Positions 21,668 to 31,563 of a stretch of DNA of 64,000 nucleotides are shown here, piece by piece. The notes beneath the pieces are model-generated. The model had not been told where the DNA came from. It made no database searches and worked only from the letters and a program-made list of their open reading frames with translations. This stretch comes from Fulvia fulva (Eukaryota; Ascomycota; Dothideomycetes; Mycosphaerellales; Mycosphaerellaceae). The stretch is from contig NC_063013.1 of the NCBI RefSeq assembly GCF_020509005.1, forward strand, positions 310,001-374,000, in the 5' to 3' direction. The translations under genes were made by a program, and so were the position numbers. The stretch's first letter is position 1; each line of letters starts with the position of its first letter.

Positions 21668-23758
21668 ATGATCGACTATGATGACAGCTCAAACTTCGTG
21701 CCGATCGCTCAGGGCGACAACTCGGCTCTCCCTTCTGACTACCCCCAGTGGAACGGCAACGACATGCCCGACCAGTTTCATCGATCCCCCTTGCAACCTC
21801 ACGCCTATCAGCGGCCGTCGCTAGCCTACCCTGACGCTGAACAGCTTCTCAACATGCTGGATGAACATGGATACGAGACGGTGTCTCAGCTTGCACTGGT
21901 GCCGCCGATGCATGACAGTAACACTTCCGCACCTGCGTCGCCACCACGCGCCTTGCACACCTACGCGGTGGCGCCCACCCTACCACCCACAAATCACTCA
22001 ACGCCGCGCTCTCCTCGAAGCCTGAAGGTCAGAGCGCACAAAGAGGACACAGATAACATGCTACCGCCTCGTGCCGAGCCACTATACACCATTGGCACAC
22101 TCGACAACGGCGCGCGTGCTCAGGAGACGAGCAGCTCCGACAGTGCGCCATACCCCGAGGCGAGCGCGGAGCCGGCGAACCAGAGCGCATCCCTATCATT
22201 CTTCGGGGGAGCGCCATACCAATACATTCCTCCGACCGGCTGCGAAGAAGCAAAGCATGCACAGCACAGCCTTCTCAATACTCTCATGGTTCACGGAAAG
22301 CAGACATCTGACTTCAAGGCAGCTCTTCAAGTCGCCGTAAAGCCACTGCAAGAGAAGGGTGACTTTCCGGACCAGTCCATCAGCGATGCCCTGATAGCTG
22401 CCATGCCACTTGAGAACGACCTGTCGCTAGAGTCGTTGCTCTCACAGGCAGCCAACTACCAGAACTCGAGCGGTACAACGGACCCGCTATACTACGGTGT
22501 TGCAGTCTACCAGGACAACTCCGCACTTCGGCCAACATCAGACCACCACATGCTTGTCAGTGTGGCTGGTCAAGTGCCCACTCGATTCATCGGTATCATG
22601 ACTACTCCCGACGCAGATCGTAGCAAGCAGACCTTTCGACCACTTATCTCGGCGAGTGGTCAAGATTTGGCAGAACCACAGCAGCTGTTCACGGCCACGG
22701 AAGCGGTACCCTCGACCGCAGGAGCCATTAGATCGACTACTGAGGACGCAATGCCTGCTGCGACCGTCTCTGCTGATGCCATCTTAGCTGGTCTGCAGTC
22801 GGATGTTCCACAGGGCAACGCGTCAACTACTGCACAAGCACCAGTCGCCACCCTGCCCTCGCTCGTCGTCAAGCCGAAGCGTAAGGGCTCAACGCGCACC
22901 CTGAAGCAGACCAAGACACGCAGCAAGAAGCGCCCAGAGACCCGCAACTCGACTAGCACCTACACAAGTCGCACAGCTCCATCTCGCGGTCACATCGACA
23001 TTCCGAAGGAGGAGTGGGAGGGTATCCCTGGCGACGTACTGTTGGAACGCCTCGAGAATGGACAGATCTTGCCCGACGCCGTCTACGGCGAGCTAGCACT
23101 AGGGTTGGCCACTGTCGCGCCTAACAAGAGACTGTCGAAGGCGATGGGCATGTCGTGCGGCACGACCGTTTGGAATTGTCGTATCAAGCCGGCTCTGGAG
23201 GCACTCGCCGTGAGACGTGACACGACATACCTGGCTGTCAAGGCAGAGCTGGATGCCGAACGTCAGAAGAATCTGTTGCGCATTGGTACCACAACCCAGG
23301 ACCACACGACTCATCACGCTGGTCTCAAGCAGGCAGCTTTGACAAACCCTCAGCGCATCGCTAAGAGTTCGAAGAAGACTCGCGCTGCTGCCACCAAGGC
23401 ACTTCCCCGCCCGAGGAGCCGCAACTTCGCCGTCGCTGCAGCTGATCTGGTTGCGGAGCAAGACCCTCCCCAGCAAGGCACTTCTACTACGCTTGCTATG
23501 CCAAGCACTGTACAGGAGCAGAATAGTACTAAGCCAAACACCGAGACTGGAGTTGACCTCAGCAATGAGCTCCCGCACGTGGCGCTGCCGCGCTACAAGC
23601 TCCGCAGACGCAAGGCCGCAGATCCATCTGGCAACAACCTTGAGGGCGGTCTTGCTGAGTTGGGTCTGAGCACTGTGGATGAAGACACGGAGATGAGTGA
23701 CGTGGAGGAAGTTCCGAAGGTGGACAAGAGCAGCCGCCGTCGTCCATCACGACGCTAG
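21668..23758 (+). CDS. Family A member 5 (intact)
   Basis: Intact frame of 696 residues from MIDYDDSS. The upstream in-frame ATG at 21548 is rejected because it lies in the branch-point region of a probable 57-nt leader intron (21510-21566: donor GTGAGA, branch CTGAC, acceptor CAG). Architecture: disordered, Pro/Ser-rich N-terminus; a middle domain (about residues 193-310) with an AVKPLQEKGDFP block shared with the broken gene at 1761-3410; a basic linker with KPKRKG and KKRPE clusters that could be nuclear localisation signals; the C-terminal module (about 445-540) starting WEGIPGD and including the RIKPALEALA block; and an acidic then basic tail ending SSRRRPSRR. No known domain is recognised. 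Nuclear localisation and nucleic-acid binding are inferences from the basic clusters only. Confidence 0.75.
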   Translation: MIDYDDSSNFVPIAQGDNSALPSDYPQWNGNDMPDQFHRSPLQPHAYQRPSLAYPDAEQLLNMLDEHGYETVSQLALVPPMHDSNTSAPASPPRALHTYAVAPTLPPTNHSTPRSPRSLKVRAHKEDTDNMLPPRAEPLYTIGTLDNGARAQETSSSDSAPYPEASAEPANQSASLSFFGGAPYQYIPPTGCEEAKHAQHSLLNTLMVHGKQTSDFKAALQVAVKPLQEKGDFPDQSISDALIAAMPLENDLSLESLLSQAANYQNSSGTTDPLYYGVAVYQDNSALRPTSDHHMLVSVAGQVPTRFIGIMTTPDADRSKQTFRPLISASGQDLAEPQQLFTATEAVPSTAGAIRSTTEDAMPAATVSADAILAGLQSDVPQGNASTTAQAPVATLPSLVVKPKRKGSTRTLKQTKTRSKKRPETRNSTSTYTSRTAPSRGHIDIPKEEWEGIPGDVLLERLENGQILPDAVYGELALGLATVAPNKRLSKAMGMSCGTTVWNCRIKPALEALAVRRDTTYLAVKAELDAERQKNLLRIGTTTQDHTTHHAGLKQAALTNPQRIAKSSKKTRAAATKALPRPRSRNFAVAAADLVAEQDPPQQGTSTTLAMPSTVQEQNSTKPNTETGVDLSNELPHVALPRYKLRRRKAADPSGNNLEGGLAELGLSTVDEDTEMSDVEEVPKVDKSSRRRPSRR

Positions 23759-24692
23759 GCGGTGTGCGGTGTGGGTTGAGGAGGGGTTGGAGCACGCTGT
23801 TGCTCGTACGAGGCAAGAACTAGAAGGAATTCATAGCTGAGCTTTGCGGATGACGCATTGATTTTCAACATTGTTGCGTTAGAGCGTTCCTTTGTTCATG
23901 GCATGGCAAAGGGGTACACCTGGAGGACTTCTGGCTTACAGTAATGAGATGAAGGACAGGTTGACTTGCTGCAATCATATGCATACAAAACGACAATTGA
24001 ACGGACTCTCTTTCCTTTCTATTTCCACGTTACCATATTGAGTCATGAAGCTGACAAGTTGCTGTGGTTCAGGACACTTCTTAACGTGTTGGTGTTGCCA
24101 AAGTCGACCACGTTAAGGGGGAAGTACTGTCTCACTCCGCGCCTTGCACCAGACTTTCCGCCAAGCAGGACTTGGCGAGGAAATGATGGAATGTCTTCAA
24201 CACCATGACCAGAAATGCAGCAGACTCAACTTCTACACAGACTTAACACCTTTGGACGGCAAGAGAACCGCATGAACGACCCTTTCGTGCTTGGTGACCA
24301 TCTCCAACGTTCGAGCTTCTTGGGTACAACATGGATCTAGGGAACAAGGTTATGATGATCAGCCCGGCACAACCCTCACAGAATCAATGCTTTTGCGAGC
24401 TCTTCGAGGTTCGAACACACCAAAGCGCACATGCACACCCTCAACGGCCATGATGACCACCCTGTCTGCGTGGACTGGTACTCTGCAGTGAAACTGCAGC
24501 AGACGCACTGGGAGAAGTACAACAAAGCATTGTAGAAGCAGGACTTGGACCTTTGGCTTTGTTGTCACTCTGCTTCAAGCCCAGCAAGAAAGCCATTGTT
24601 CTGAACGACAACTTCCGATTACAACCGCATTGTGCTGAACACAGAGCTGCACGATTCGGCGAAGGTATAAATCTGAATATTCCGACCAATCT
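23759..24692. other. Spacer upstream of the RING-finger gene
   Basis: No supported gene. A TATA-like word (TATAAAT, 24666-24672) lies 21 bp before the ATG of the next gene, which is close for a promoter unless transcription starts at or after that ATG. A GGTTCGAAC word near 24411 resembles a tRNA T-arm, but no matching tRNA fold is found around it. Confidence 0.45.
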
Positions 24693-26580
24693 ATGTTCCT
24701 TCGATCGTCATCGATCCCGTCTGTCACTGCTCCAACTGGTTTTGTAGCTTCGACTGGCATTGCTGATCAAACACACGACCACATGGACCGATACATCATT
24801 CCGCAGGACGTAAGAGACACCACTCACGCCATGGCCGCAATGAGCTACGATAACAGCATGTTCGCAACCACGGTGAGCCCAGTCGATGAGCTCTTCGCAC
24901 CAAGCTCTCCCACCACAAGCGAGTGGCACGAAGAAGGCATTGATGATGGCTACGAGGCCGACGACGAGTCCATTGCCGGCACACGACCCACCCCTACCAA
25001 CAATGCCAGTGGTCAGGAGGATAGATCATACTGGCGACCCAATCAATACACACGGGCAGGCGCGTATGAATCGGTCTACGGTATCCCACGAGCAAATCCA
25101 GAGCTTGATCCAGAGAGACCTTGGTGGGAAATGCTTCCCGATGCCGAGATGCATCGCACGATCACCGCAGCTATCCAACATGAGACATCCTTTGATCAGC
25201 TTCCACCTGACCTCGGAGTCTGGATGCTCAGATCGCTTCCTGCTGACATTCTCGGGTGTTTTGATATGCGAGTTCGCCACGAGCGAGTGAGCGCTACACC
25301 ACCAACGGCATCTATACTTACTCCCACAAATCGACCCATCTTCGACCCCGACATGATCAAAGGAATCTACTGGGCTACTATTGCCCACAGCGGCTGGCCA
25401 TTCGACGAGCTTTCTAAGGGTACGAGACACTGGGTCATGACGCTGTTTCCTAGAAGCATGGCATACCTTGGCATTAACCCCGTCACAGGCCGGCAAGTTC
25501 GTCCTCAGCATGACAGAAGTCTCCCGGACGAGCATAGCCTTACGGAAAGTAACCTCGACTGGAACTTTGTCGGACAAGGCGAGCATGTACCGCGTCCTTA
25601 CAGGTTCGGAACAGAGCTCGCAGAACAGCAGTTCGGAGATGACGCTGACGCTTTCTTTGCAGAACAAGACATTCAGGATGGGGATCGTGGCCGAGCTTCC
25701 TCAGACGCCGAACCGATCGAGAGCGATGCCGACTATTTCTTCGCAAACCAAGACTCTCAACGGGACGATCATGGCCAGGCTGCTGCAGAAGCCGAACGGT
25801 TCGAGCACGATGCTGACGCCTTCTTCGCCGACTAACACTTTCAGGACGAAGATCGTGACTGGGCAGCGGTGGAAGCCGAACAGTTTGATGATGATGATGA
25901 TGATGCCTTTTTCGCAGACAACCAGCCTGATGAACAGTACGAGAACATCATTGCCGAAGCCCCACTTCCAATGGCACCGCCGAACTCACCACGAGCAGAT
26001 GCCATGGACCTCAGCATGATCCTCGCTCTTCACGAAGTCGTTCTAGGGAACACACCCTTCCAGCAGCTTCCCCAACAGGTAAGAGACTGGACAATTGCTG
26101 TTGTACCACGCGACATCATCGAACATCTCGAAGATCGAGCGGTGGATCCTGCTAACATCTTTCCGCCAGCTCCGCCCACGCCTGTGCTCGCCCCTCAGCC
26201 CGATGACGACGATGAGCCTGACTATATTTCCGTCGAGGAGATGTCTGAGGACGAAGCAGACCATGGAGGAGCCGTCACTGGCCCTATCTGGCACTTCCTA
26301 ATTTGGTTTCGACGACGAATTTCTCGACTTCCCGGCCGAGGAAGAAATCCACCCCACCTGGCCTAGAGGTCTGCCTGACCCGCTGCCGGTCCGTTTGATT
26401 GCCGAGTTCGAGCAAGACGACGAAGGTAATACTCTCACCTGCAACATCTGCTACGACTCACTTGCAGGTAGGTTTATCCCCGTGCTCCCTTGTGGACATA
26501 CTTTCCATGGGACATGCCTTGGGCACTGGTTCGAGACCAGCAGTAGCTGTCCGATGTGCTGCCATGATTATCGCGGCTAA
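24693..26580 (+). pseudogene. RING-H2 finger protein, broken by an in-frame TAA and a frameshift
   Basis: The frame from the ATG at 24693 continues after TAA 25833-25835 to 26366. The RING finger then follows in the next frame to 26580. The RING-H2 pattern is C-x2-C (CNIC), then CGHTFHGTC (C-x-H-x2-H-x2-C), then CPMC: all eight zinc ligands. RING-H2 proteins usually are ubiquitin E3 ligases. Upstream are three copies of a motif F..LP...R.W....P..I...L (near residues 166, 236 and 455) and four Asp-rich repeats of about 28-29 residues starting FFA (25640-25915). The TAA replaces a Gln found at the same place in two sister repeats (CAA to TAA). The frameshift lies near 26290-26310. The gene is probably dead, or it makes a truncated protein without the RING. 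Confidence 0.6.
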
Positions 26581-27356
26581 TCTGGATCAATGCTATCTTG
26601 CGCTGTTGTACGATGAAAGACACAATGGTTGTACAGTAGACTGAGAATAGGTGTACGATGAAAGGTAGGCAAGCTGTAGGCAAAATGGGGCCATTTAGTT
26701 TTGGGACCTGCGTAGTGCTGCGTTAACTAGAATGAAACCTGATTCTGTACTTTACCACTTGCTTCTCTTCTTGTATGTCAACATTTATACTTCAAATCAT
26801 GTTACTTGGATTCAAGACCACTTCGCTCTCGTAGTCGTTTCAGGAGCAGCCAGCGACTCCGGCAAACAGGGTGTCGACAAATAGCACTCAACAAGGTCTG
26901 CATCAGGTCGGCAAACAGGCAAGGCCACATCGTCTGACTATAAGCTCATTCAGCCTGTCAGTGGCTTGCGTACCGTCTGATTGATACCTCAGCTTCACGT
27001 TCGTAATACTCAACTTCAATATGCCTGTATATACCATGTCAGGAAGACGCATCTGGGAACGCCTCTGGCAAGAAGCGTCCTTTGCTGCACGAAGTGAATC
27101 CCGCCGGTAAATGGATGAGTGAATCGCAAAAACATATTAGGTGTGTTGTCGAGTGTTGTCGAGGCACGTGTTGGCCAAGCTAGCACTTACTTCATGGTCC
27201 AAGCGTCAGCCTTCCATTAACCCTCCACATTCCCAGGCCGTTTAGTTTCAGATCGTAAACTAAACTCGGAATCCACGCGACTACCACACTGACCGGCACA
27301 GCAACTGTACGACATCGTCTACCACATCTTTCGACACGAAAAAGACCAACCTGAAT
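26581..27356. other. Spacer and promoter region of family A member 6
   Basis: No supported gene. The right end is the presumed promoter and first leader exon of the next gene; its leader intron is 27357-27414. Confidence 0.5.
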
Positions 27357-27466
27357 GTAAGTAGCGCGGGACTCGTCTTTCACCATCTACCATCAGATTG
27401 CTGACTCACTGTAGACTTATTTGACACCATCAACAGTGACAAATCAATCTTACCAGAGCGAGCAGA

Positions 27467-29179
27467 ATGGACGGATTCGACCAGTCCCTCTTCACTTACT
27501 CCATTGAGGCCCAAGAAGATACGGCAAGCACTACTGCAGCCGAGACGATCAGCAATGCACCACTCACTGAGCCTGCCGGAGTACTTCCGCCATTTGACTT
27601 CGCAAACGTGCCCGTCACAGGAGACCTGGGCGACCATGTTCTCTCGGTGGAAGAGCTAAACTTTCTGGCGAACCAAGATTCAAACGAGTTGGGTAGTTAC
27701 CTTGACTACTTCATCCCAGAGGAGATGGTGCAGGATATCAACGGGTACCAGAGAACCTTCGTGAGCACCACCATCCCAGAAGCCGATCTCCACGCATCAT
27801 TCATTGGCTTCTTCGGGGATAGCGACACTCTGCTGCTCTGTGGCACCAAGACCAACCTCCAGGGGGTGTGGACTGCGATCGCAAAAAATGGTCGAGCCAT
27901 GGAGAGATGCGATGGCGCGGACTTGGCGTTGAGGCTCTTACTTCAGTATGGCGTCGTCGCGTGCGACCCGGCGAGCTGTCCTCACCAGCATGTTGAGATG
28001 AGCTCGACGCAAGTGGCGGCCAGAGCAGTTGCCGGACACTTTGCTACCAGCCAGAAGAGCAGGGCCGGCGCCTCGAAGAGCCAGCGAGGTGTCGTGCCCG
28101 CTCGCAATGTGCGAACCTCGCAACAACAGCAGACGGCGCCTGTTCCAATGGCCGGTAACCAGCAGATACTGCCTGCTCCAATGCCAGCGTCAATGCCGAC
28201 GGCAATTTCACTCCCGATGCCGGCCCAGACAGTAATTGGTAGTCCTACCACAGCACCGACTCCTGCACCAGCTGTACCTCAGGGACCATCTCAGCACGCC
28301 CTCGCAGGACAGCCAAGACCTGCCAACATACCTGCTCCACTACCTAAGCCACGAAACACCAGTCACGCTGCATGGGACAATGCTCCTCTCTTCGCGGGTC
28401 TAACCAACGACGAGATCCTGTCGGGGTACGTTCACCCGGAGGACATACAAGGCACGCTCGCGATCCAGATCGCGACCAACTGTCAAAGTGGTCCCTTCAT
28501 CGACTGCGTCCAGGCTCTATATGTTCGTCTTGGCCTGAAGCCTCCGCAGAAGAGTGCCATCACAAAGCGGTGGACGTTGGCGTTAGAAGCTCAGTGCGCT
28601 CGTGATGGCAAGAACTTTGCTGCGGAGAGGGCTCGGATCAAAAATGCTAGGAGAAATGGTCGAAGCACGGCAGCAGACCTGCTGCTGATTACTGGAGCAC
28701 CGCCGCCACCACCGCTTCCGCCGGCGTCTGCTCCAGTGCCGACTAATGTCACTGCACAAGCAGCTTTGGCTGCCGGTGACCATAGCGATGCCGATTTGGG
28801 TGACATCAGCGAATCCGTCGATCAAGACGAGAATGCACAAGGGGACACCACGGAATTGCCGCCATCCAAGGCTCTAAGATCTCCACCGCACGAGGGCATA
28901 GAGCGACTTCCTTCCTGCAGCTGTGGACATGCATTCGGCAAGCCGCACGACCCAGATTGCGCATCTTTGGCACCAGGACTTCCCGTGGTCAAGGACGGCG
29001 AGCTAGAGCAGATTGCGATCCAGTCGCGACCGGGCAAGCGCAAGCGAGGCGCTGGAGATGGCGGGAAGATGGACCTATCTGAGGCGCTCAATGAAGAGAT
29101 TGATGGTGTGGCGAACGCAAAGCGCCGCAAGAAGCCTGCGGCAAAGAATGAGAAGAAGGTCAATGGCTGGGTGATTTGA
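27467..29179 (+). CDS. Family A member 6 (intact)
   Basis: Intact 570-residue frame. A leader intron (27357-27414; donor GTAAGT, branch CTGAC, acceptor TAG) ends 52 nt before the ATG. An acidic N-terminus is followed by a middle domain (about residues 85-165) with the SFIGFFGDSDTLL block also seen in member 7; a Pro/Ala/Gln-rich linker; the C-terminal module (about 300-400: WDNAPLFAGLT, then HPEDIQG, TKRWTLALEAQ and DGKNF); a Cys/His cluster (CSCGHAF, then HDPDC, near 480-495) that could bind a metal; and basic clusters near the C-terminus (KRKRG, AKRRKKPAAK) likely to act as nuclear signals. It is the best preserved member of its subtype. Biochemical function is unknown; a nuclear, nucleic-acid-related role is only inferred. 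Confidence 0.75.
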   Translation: MDGFDQSLFTYSIEAQEDTASTTAAETISNAPLTEPAGVLPPFDFANVPVTGDLGDHVLSVEELNFLANQDSNELGSYLDYFIPEEMVQDINGYQRTFVSTTIPEADLHASFIGFFGDSDTLLLCGTKTNLQGVWTAIAKNGRAMERCDGADLALRLLLQYGVVACDPASCPHQHVEMSSTQVAARAVAGHFATSQKSRAGASKSQRGVVPARNVRTSQQQQTAPVPMAGNQQILPAPMPASMPTAISLPMPAQTVIGSPTTAPTPAPAVPQGPSQHALAGQPRPANIPAPLPKPRNTSHAAWDNAPLFAGLTNDEILSGYVHPEDIQGTLAIQIATNCQSGPFIDCVQALYVRLGLKPPQKSAITKRWTLALEAQCARDGKNFAAERARIKNARRNGRSTAADLLLITGAPPPPPLPPASAPVPTNVTAQAALAAGDHSDADLGDISESVDQDENAQGDTTELPPSKALRSPPHEGIERLPSCSCGHAFGKPHDPDCASLAPGLPVVKDGELEQIAIQSRPGKRKRGAGDGGKMDLSEALNEEIDGVANAKRRKKPAAKNEKKVNGWVI

Positions 29180-30056
29180 TGGATGCGCCGTGAGGTTCTT
29201 CGGTATTGTACACCAGACGTTCTGATGCTGTCTTGGTTATTGCTCATGAGTCGGTGCTGGGGTTTTTGGCTTCGATGCGCAAGGGGAGGGCTGTAGCGTT
29301 CTGCGTGAAGATCATTGATAAATGCATGTACGCCGTGATACATCTCCAGAACCGTGACTCCAGGAACATGTTGAGATTGTTCTTGATTCCCATCTGGTTG
29401 ACTGCTACACCGGGCTTATCGTATAGTCCGCAGGAATTTCTCAAATTTTGACGACGCTCCTTGCCTTTGTAAGACCACATTGTGAATGCTGCCCACGCCT
29501 TGAAGTCGAGCCAGTGGTCCCCGGTAAGCAATATCACTAGGGAATGCTGACCGTCCCGAAGGATTGTCTGAAAAAGCTTTCCTCTGAGCAGAGCATCTGT
29601 GAGACATGCGGTCGATGAGCAAACAGAAGGACATAACATCACACCATTGATGTCGTCCGCTTCTTACTACTGGGTGGAAGTCTTTCCCTCACAGTCTATT
29701 CTGTTGCGCGAGCCTACACCATGCTTCGCTAGTACGCTCTTGTTGCATTCTCGATGCCTCTATATCCATCATACTAGCTATGTATACACCCGAGAGTCAT
29801 AACGTATTTGGTGAACACAGTCTCGAAGCATTTGTTGTTGGCGTCCAGATCACGGAATCATGGAGCGTAACTTCACTTCAGGGGCCCGAGCGTCGAAGTC
29901 TGTTGTCGGCTTCAGGTCTCAAGCTACCTTAGCTAGCATGCGTCGATTCCTCCAGCAACATCACCATTGAGCAAAACTTGAAGTCGCCTCCATGGTCGGT
30001 AATCGCAGGCGTAACACGACCACTGACAGTAGCAGTATTAGCAGCAAGACTCCGAG
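29180..30056. other. Spacer upstream of family A member 7
   Basis: No supported gene. The right end carries an upstream ATG at 29992 that would read in frame into the next gene through the 62-nt intron 30057-30118. Confidence 0.45.
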
Positions 30057-30161
30057 GTAAGTTGATCAGATAGCATATATGCTGTCAGATCTGGCACAGT
30101 ATTGACTCACATCCATAGTCTCACCCGACGCGAAGACCATCAAAGCACTTCGAGACTAGAC

Positions 30162-31563
30162 ATGTCTCCACTCGACAGTACTGGAGCCGACTCGCGCGCC
30201 AATACAGTGGACGAGGACCTCATAATCGTGTGGCCCGGCATGCAAGTGCCTTTCCGTCTCGACCCTACTGTTCCAAGCTTCTTGCCGACTTCAAGAGGCG
30301 AGTTTGGCACGGCCGAAGAGAAGGAAGAAAAGTTGCTCAAGTCACTACTCGAGGATATCAATGCTGTCCTGAGAGATCCCGGCCGCGGCGACCCATACCC
30401 GGGTCCTCCTGGAGAAGGCTTCCTGCACGGATCCTTCGCAGGCTTCTTCGGCGACGATGAGATAGTCCACGTCCATGGCATGCGGTGGGAGCTTGATGTG
30501 ATCAAGAACGAGATCGAGACCAACGGTCAAGCCATGTGGAGGGGGCCATTCGCCCAGGATGCACTGGACCTGCAACTCCACTACGGCGTAACGCCGTGCG
30601 ATTGTGCGATTGGCCTGACAGAACAAGGTCGAGGATGGCCAACTGGAGCCAAAGCAACCATGCCACTCCCACCTTCCGCACCAGGAGATCGAGAGTCCAG
30701 GACGCCGGAGGTCCTCACGGGCAGGAAGCTGAGCTTCGTGGACGACAAGGATGCATTACTTCCATCTCTAGGGCTAGCACCACCTCTTATCCATCCACTA
30801 GCGGGAAAATCGCGTCCTCAGCAAGTCACTGCGCCAATGGAGAAGCCAAAGAATGTCTCTCACGCCAAGTGGAACAATGTTCCGCTATTCGAAGGTCTGA
30901 CGGACGATGAGAGTCTTGGCGGTTGGGTACATCCAGATGACCTGCAAGGCGGCATAGCCTTGAAGCTGGCACACAGCCATAAGAACAGCGAGATCGCCGA
31001 CAAGATCACTGCGCTGTACAAGAGCGCCGGCCTGGCTCCCCCAACGAGAAGTGCTTTGACGTACCGCTGGACCCACGCACTGGAAGCCCGGTGTAAGCAG
31101 GATGGCAAGAATTTCAAAATTGAGAAGAAGCGGATCAGCAACTTGAGGCCAGACAAGCGCATCCGTGGCTACTGGTTCCATAGCTCCAGCCCCGGGCGCA
31201 GCAACACCGGCTTCGTTGTTCGCGTCGACACGCGCTAAGCAGGCCGAGTCCAGCAAGAAGCAGCCTCAGAGCGCGCAAAGCCTGGATGCAAGCAGCGTGG
31301 GCATCGAGAAAGACTTCGGTGAGACCACCAGCACTGGGTCAGCAGCTGTCGCTTCGGGGTCGGCAAAGAAGTCGCCACTCGTAGGAAAGCGTAAGCGCGA
31401 AGACAGTCTTGATACGCCGGAGAAGGGCCAGGGCCAATCAGGTGAGGCGAGCTCCAGTGGCAAGGCGGCCGCTGAGGGCAGCGAAGCTCAAGACGCCAGA
31501 GAGCTACATGCCGCGAAGCGCCGCAAGACTGACAAGAAGAAGGATGCAGGATGGCGCATCTGA
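30162..31563 (+). pseudogene. Family A member 7, frameshifted near 31150
   Basis: Neighbour and closest relative of member 6. An intron at 30057-30118 (donor GTAAGT, branch near TTGACTCAC, acceptor TAG) precedes the ATG at 30162. An alternative start at 29992 is in frame through this intron. The middle domain (about 30400-30600) carries GSFAGFFGDDEIV; the C-terminal module (about 30860-31150) carries WNNVPLFEGLT, HPDDLQG, TYRWTHALEA and DGKNF, strikingly parallel to member 6. Just after the module the frame closes at 31238, while the expected tail (KRKRED, AKRRKTDKKK, ending GWRI, matching the GWVI end of member 6) lies in the next frame, 31165-31563. Removing one base near 31150 joins them. 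No intron fits, because the conserved module would be cut. Confidence 0.6.

Noticed and set aside
24400..24430. tRNA-like GGTTCGAAC word
   Set aside because: No acceptor stem, D-arm or anticodon arm can be formed at the right distances; no tRNA gene was recognised anywhere in the window.
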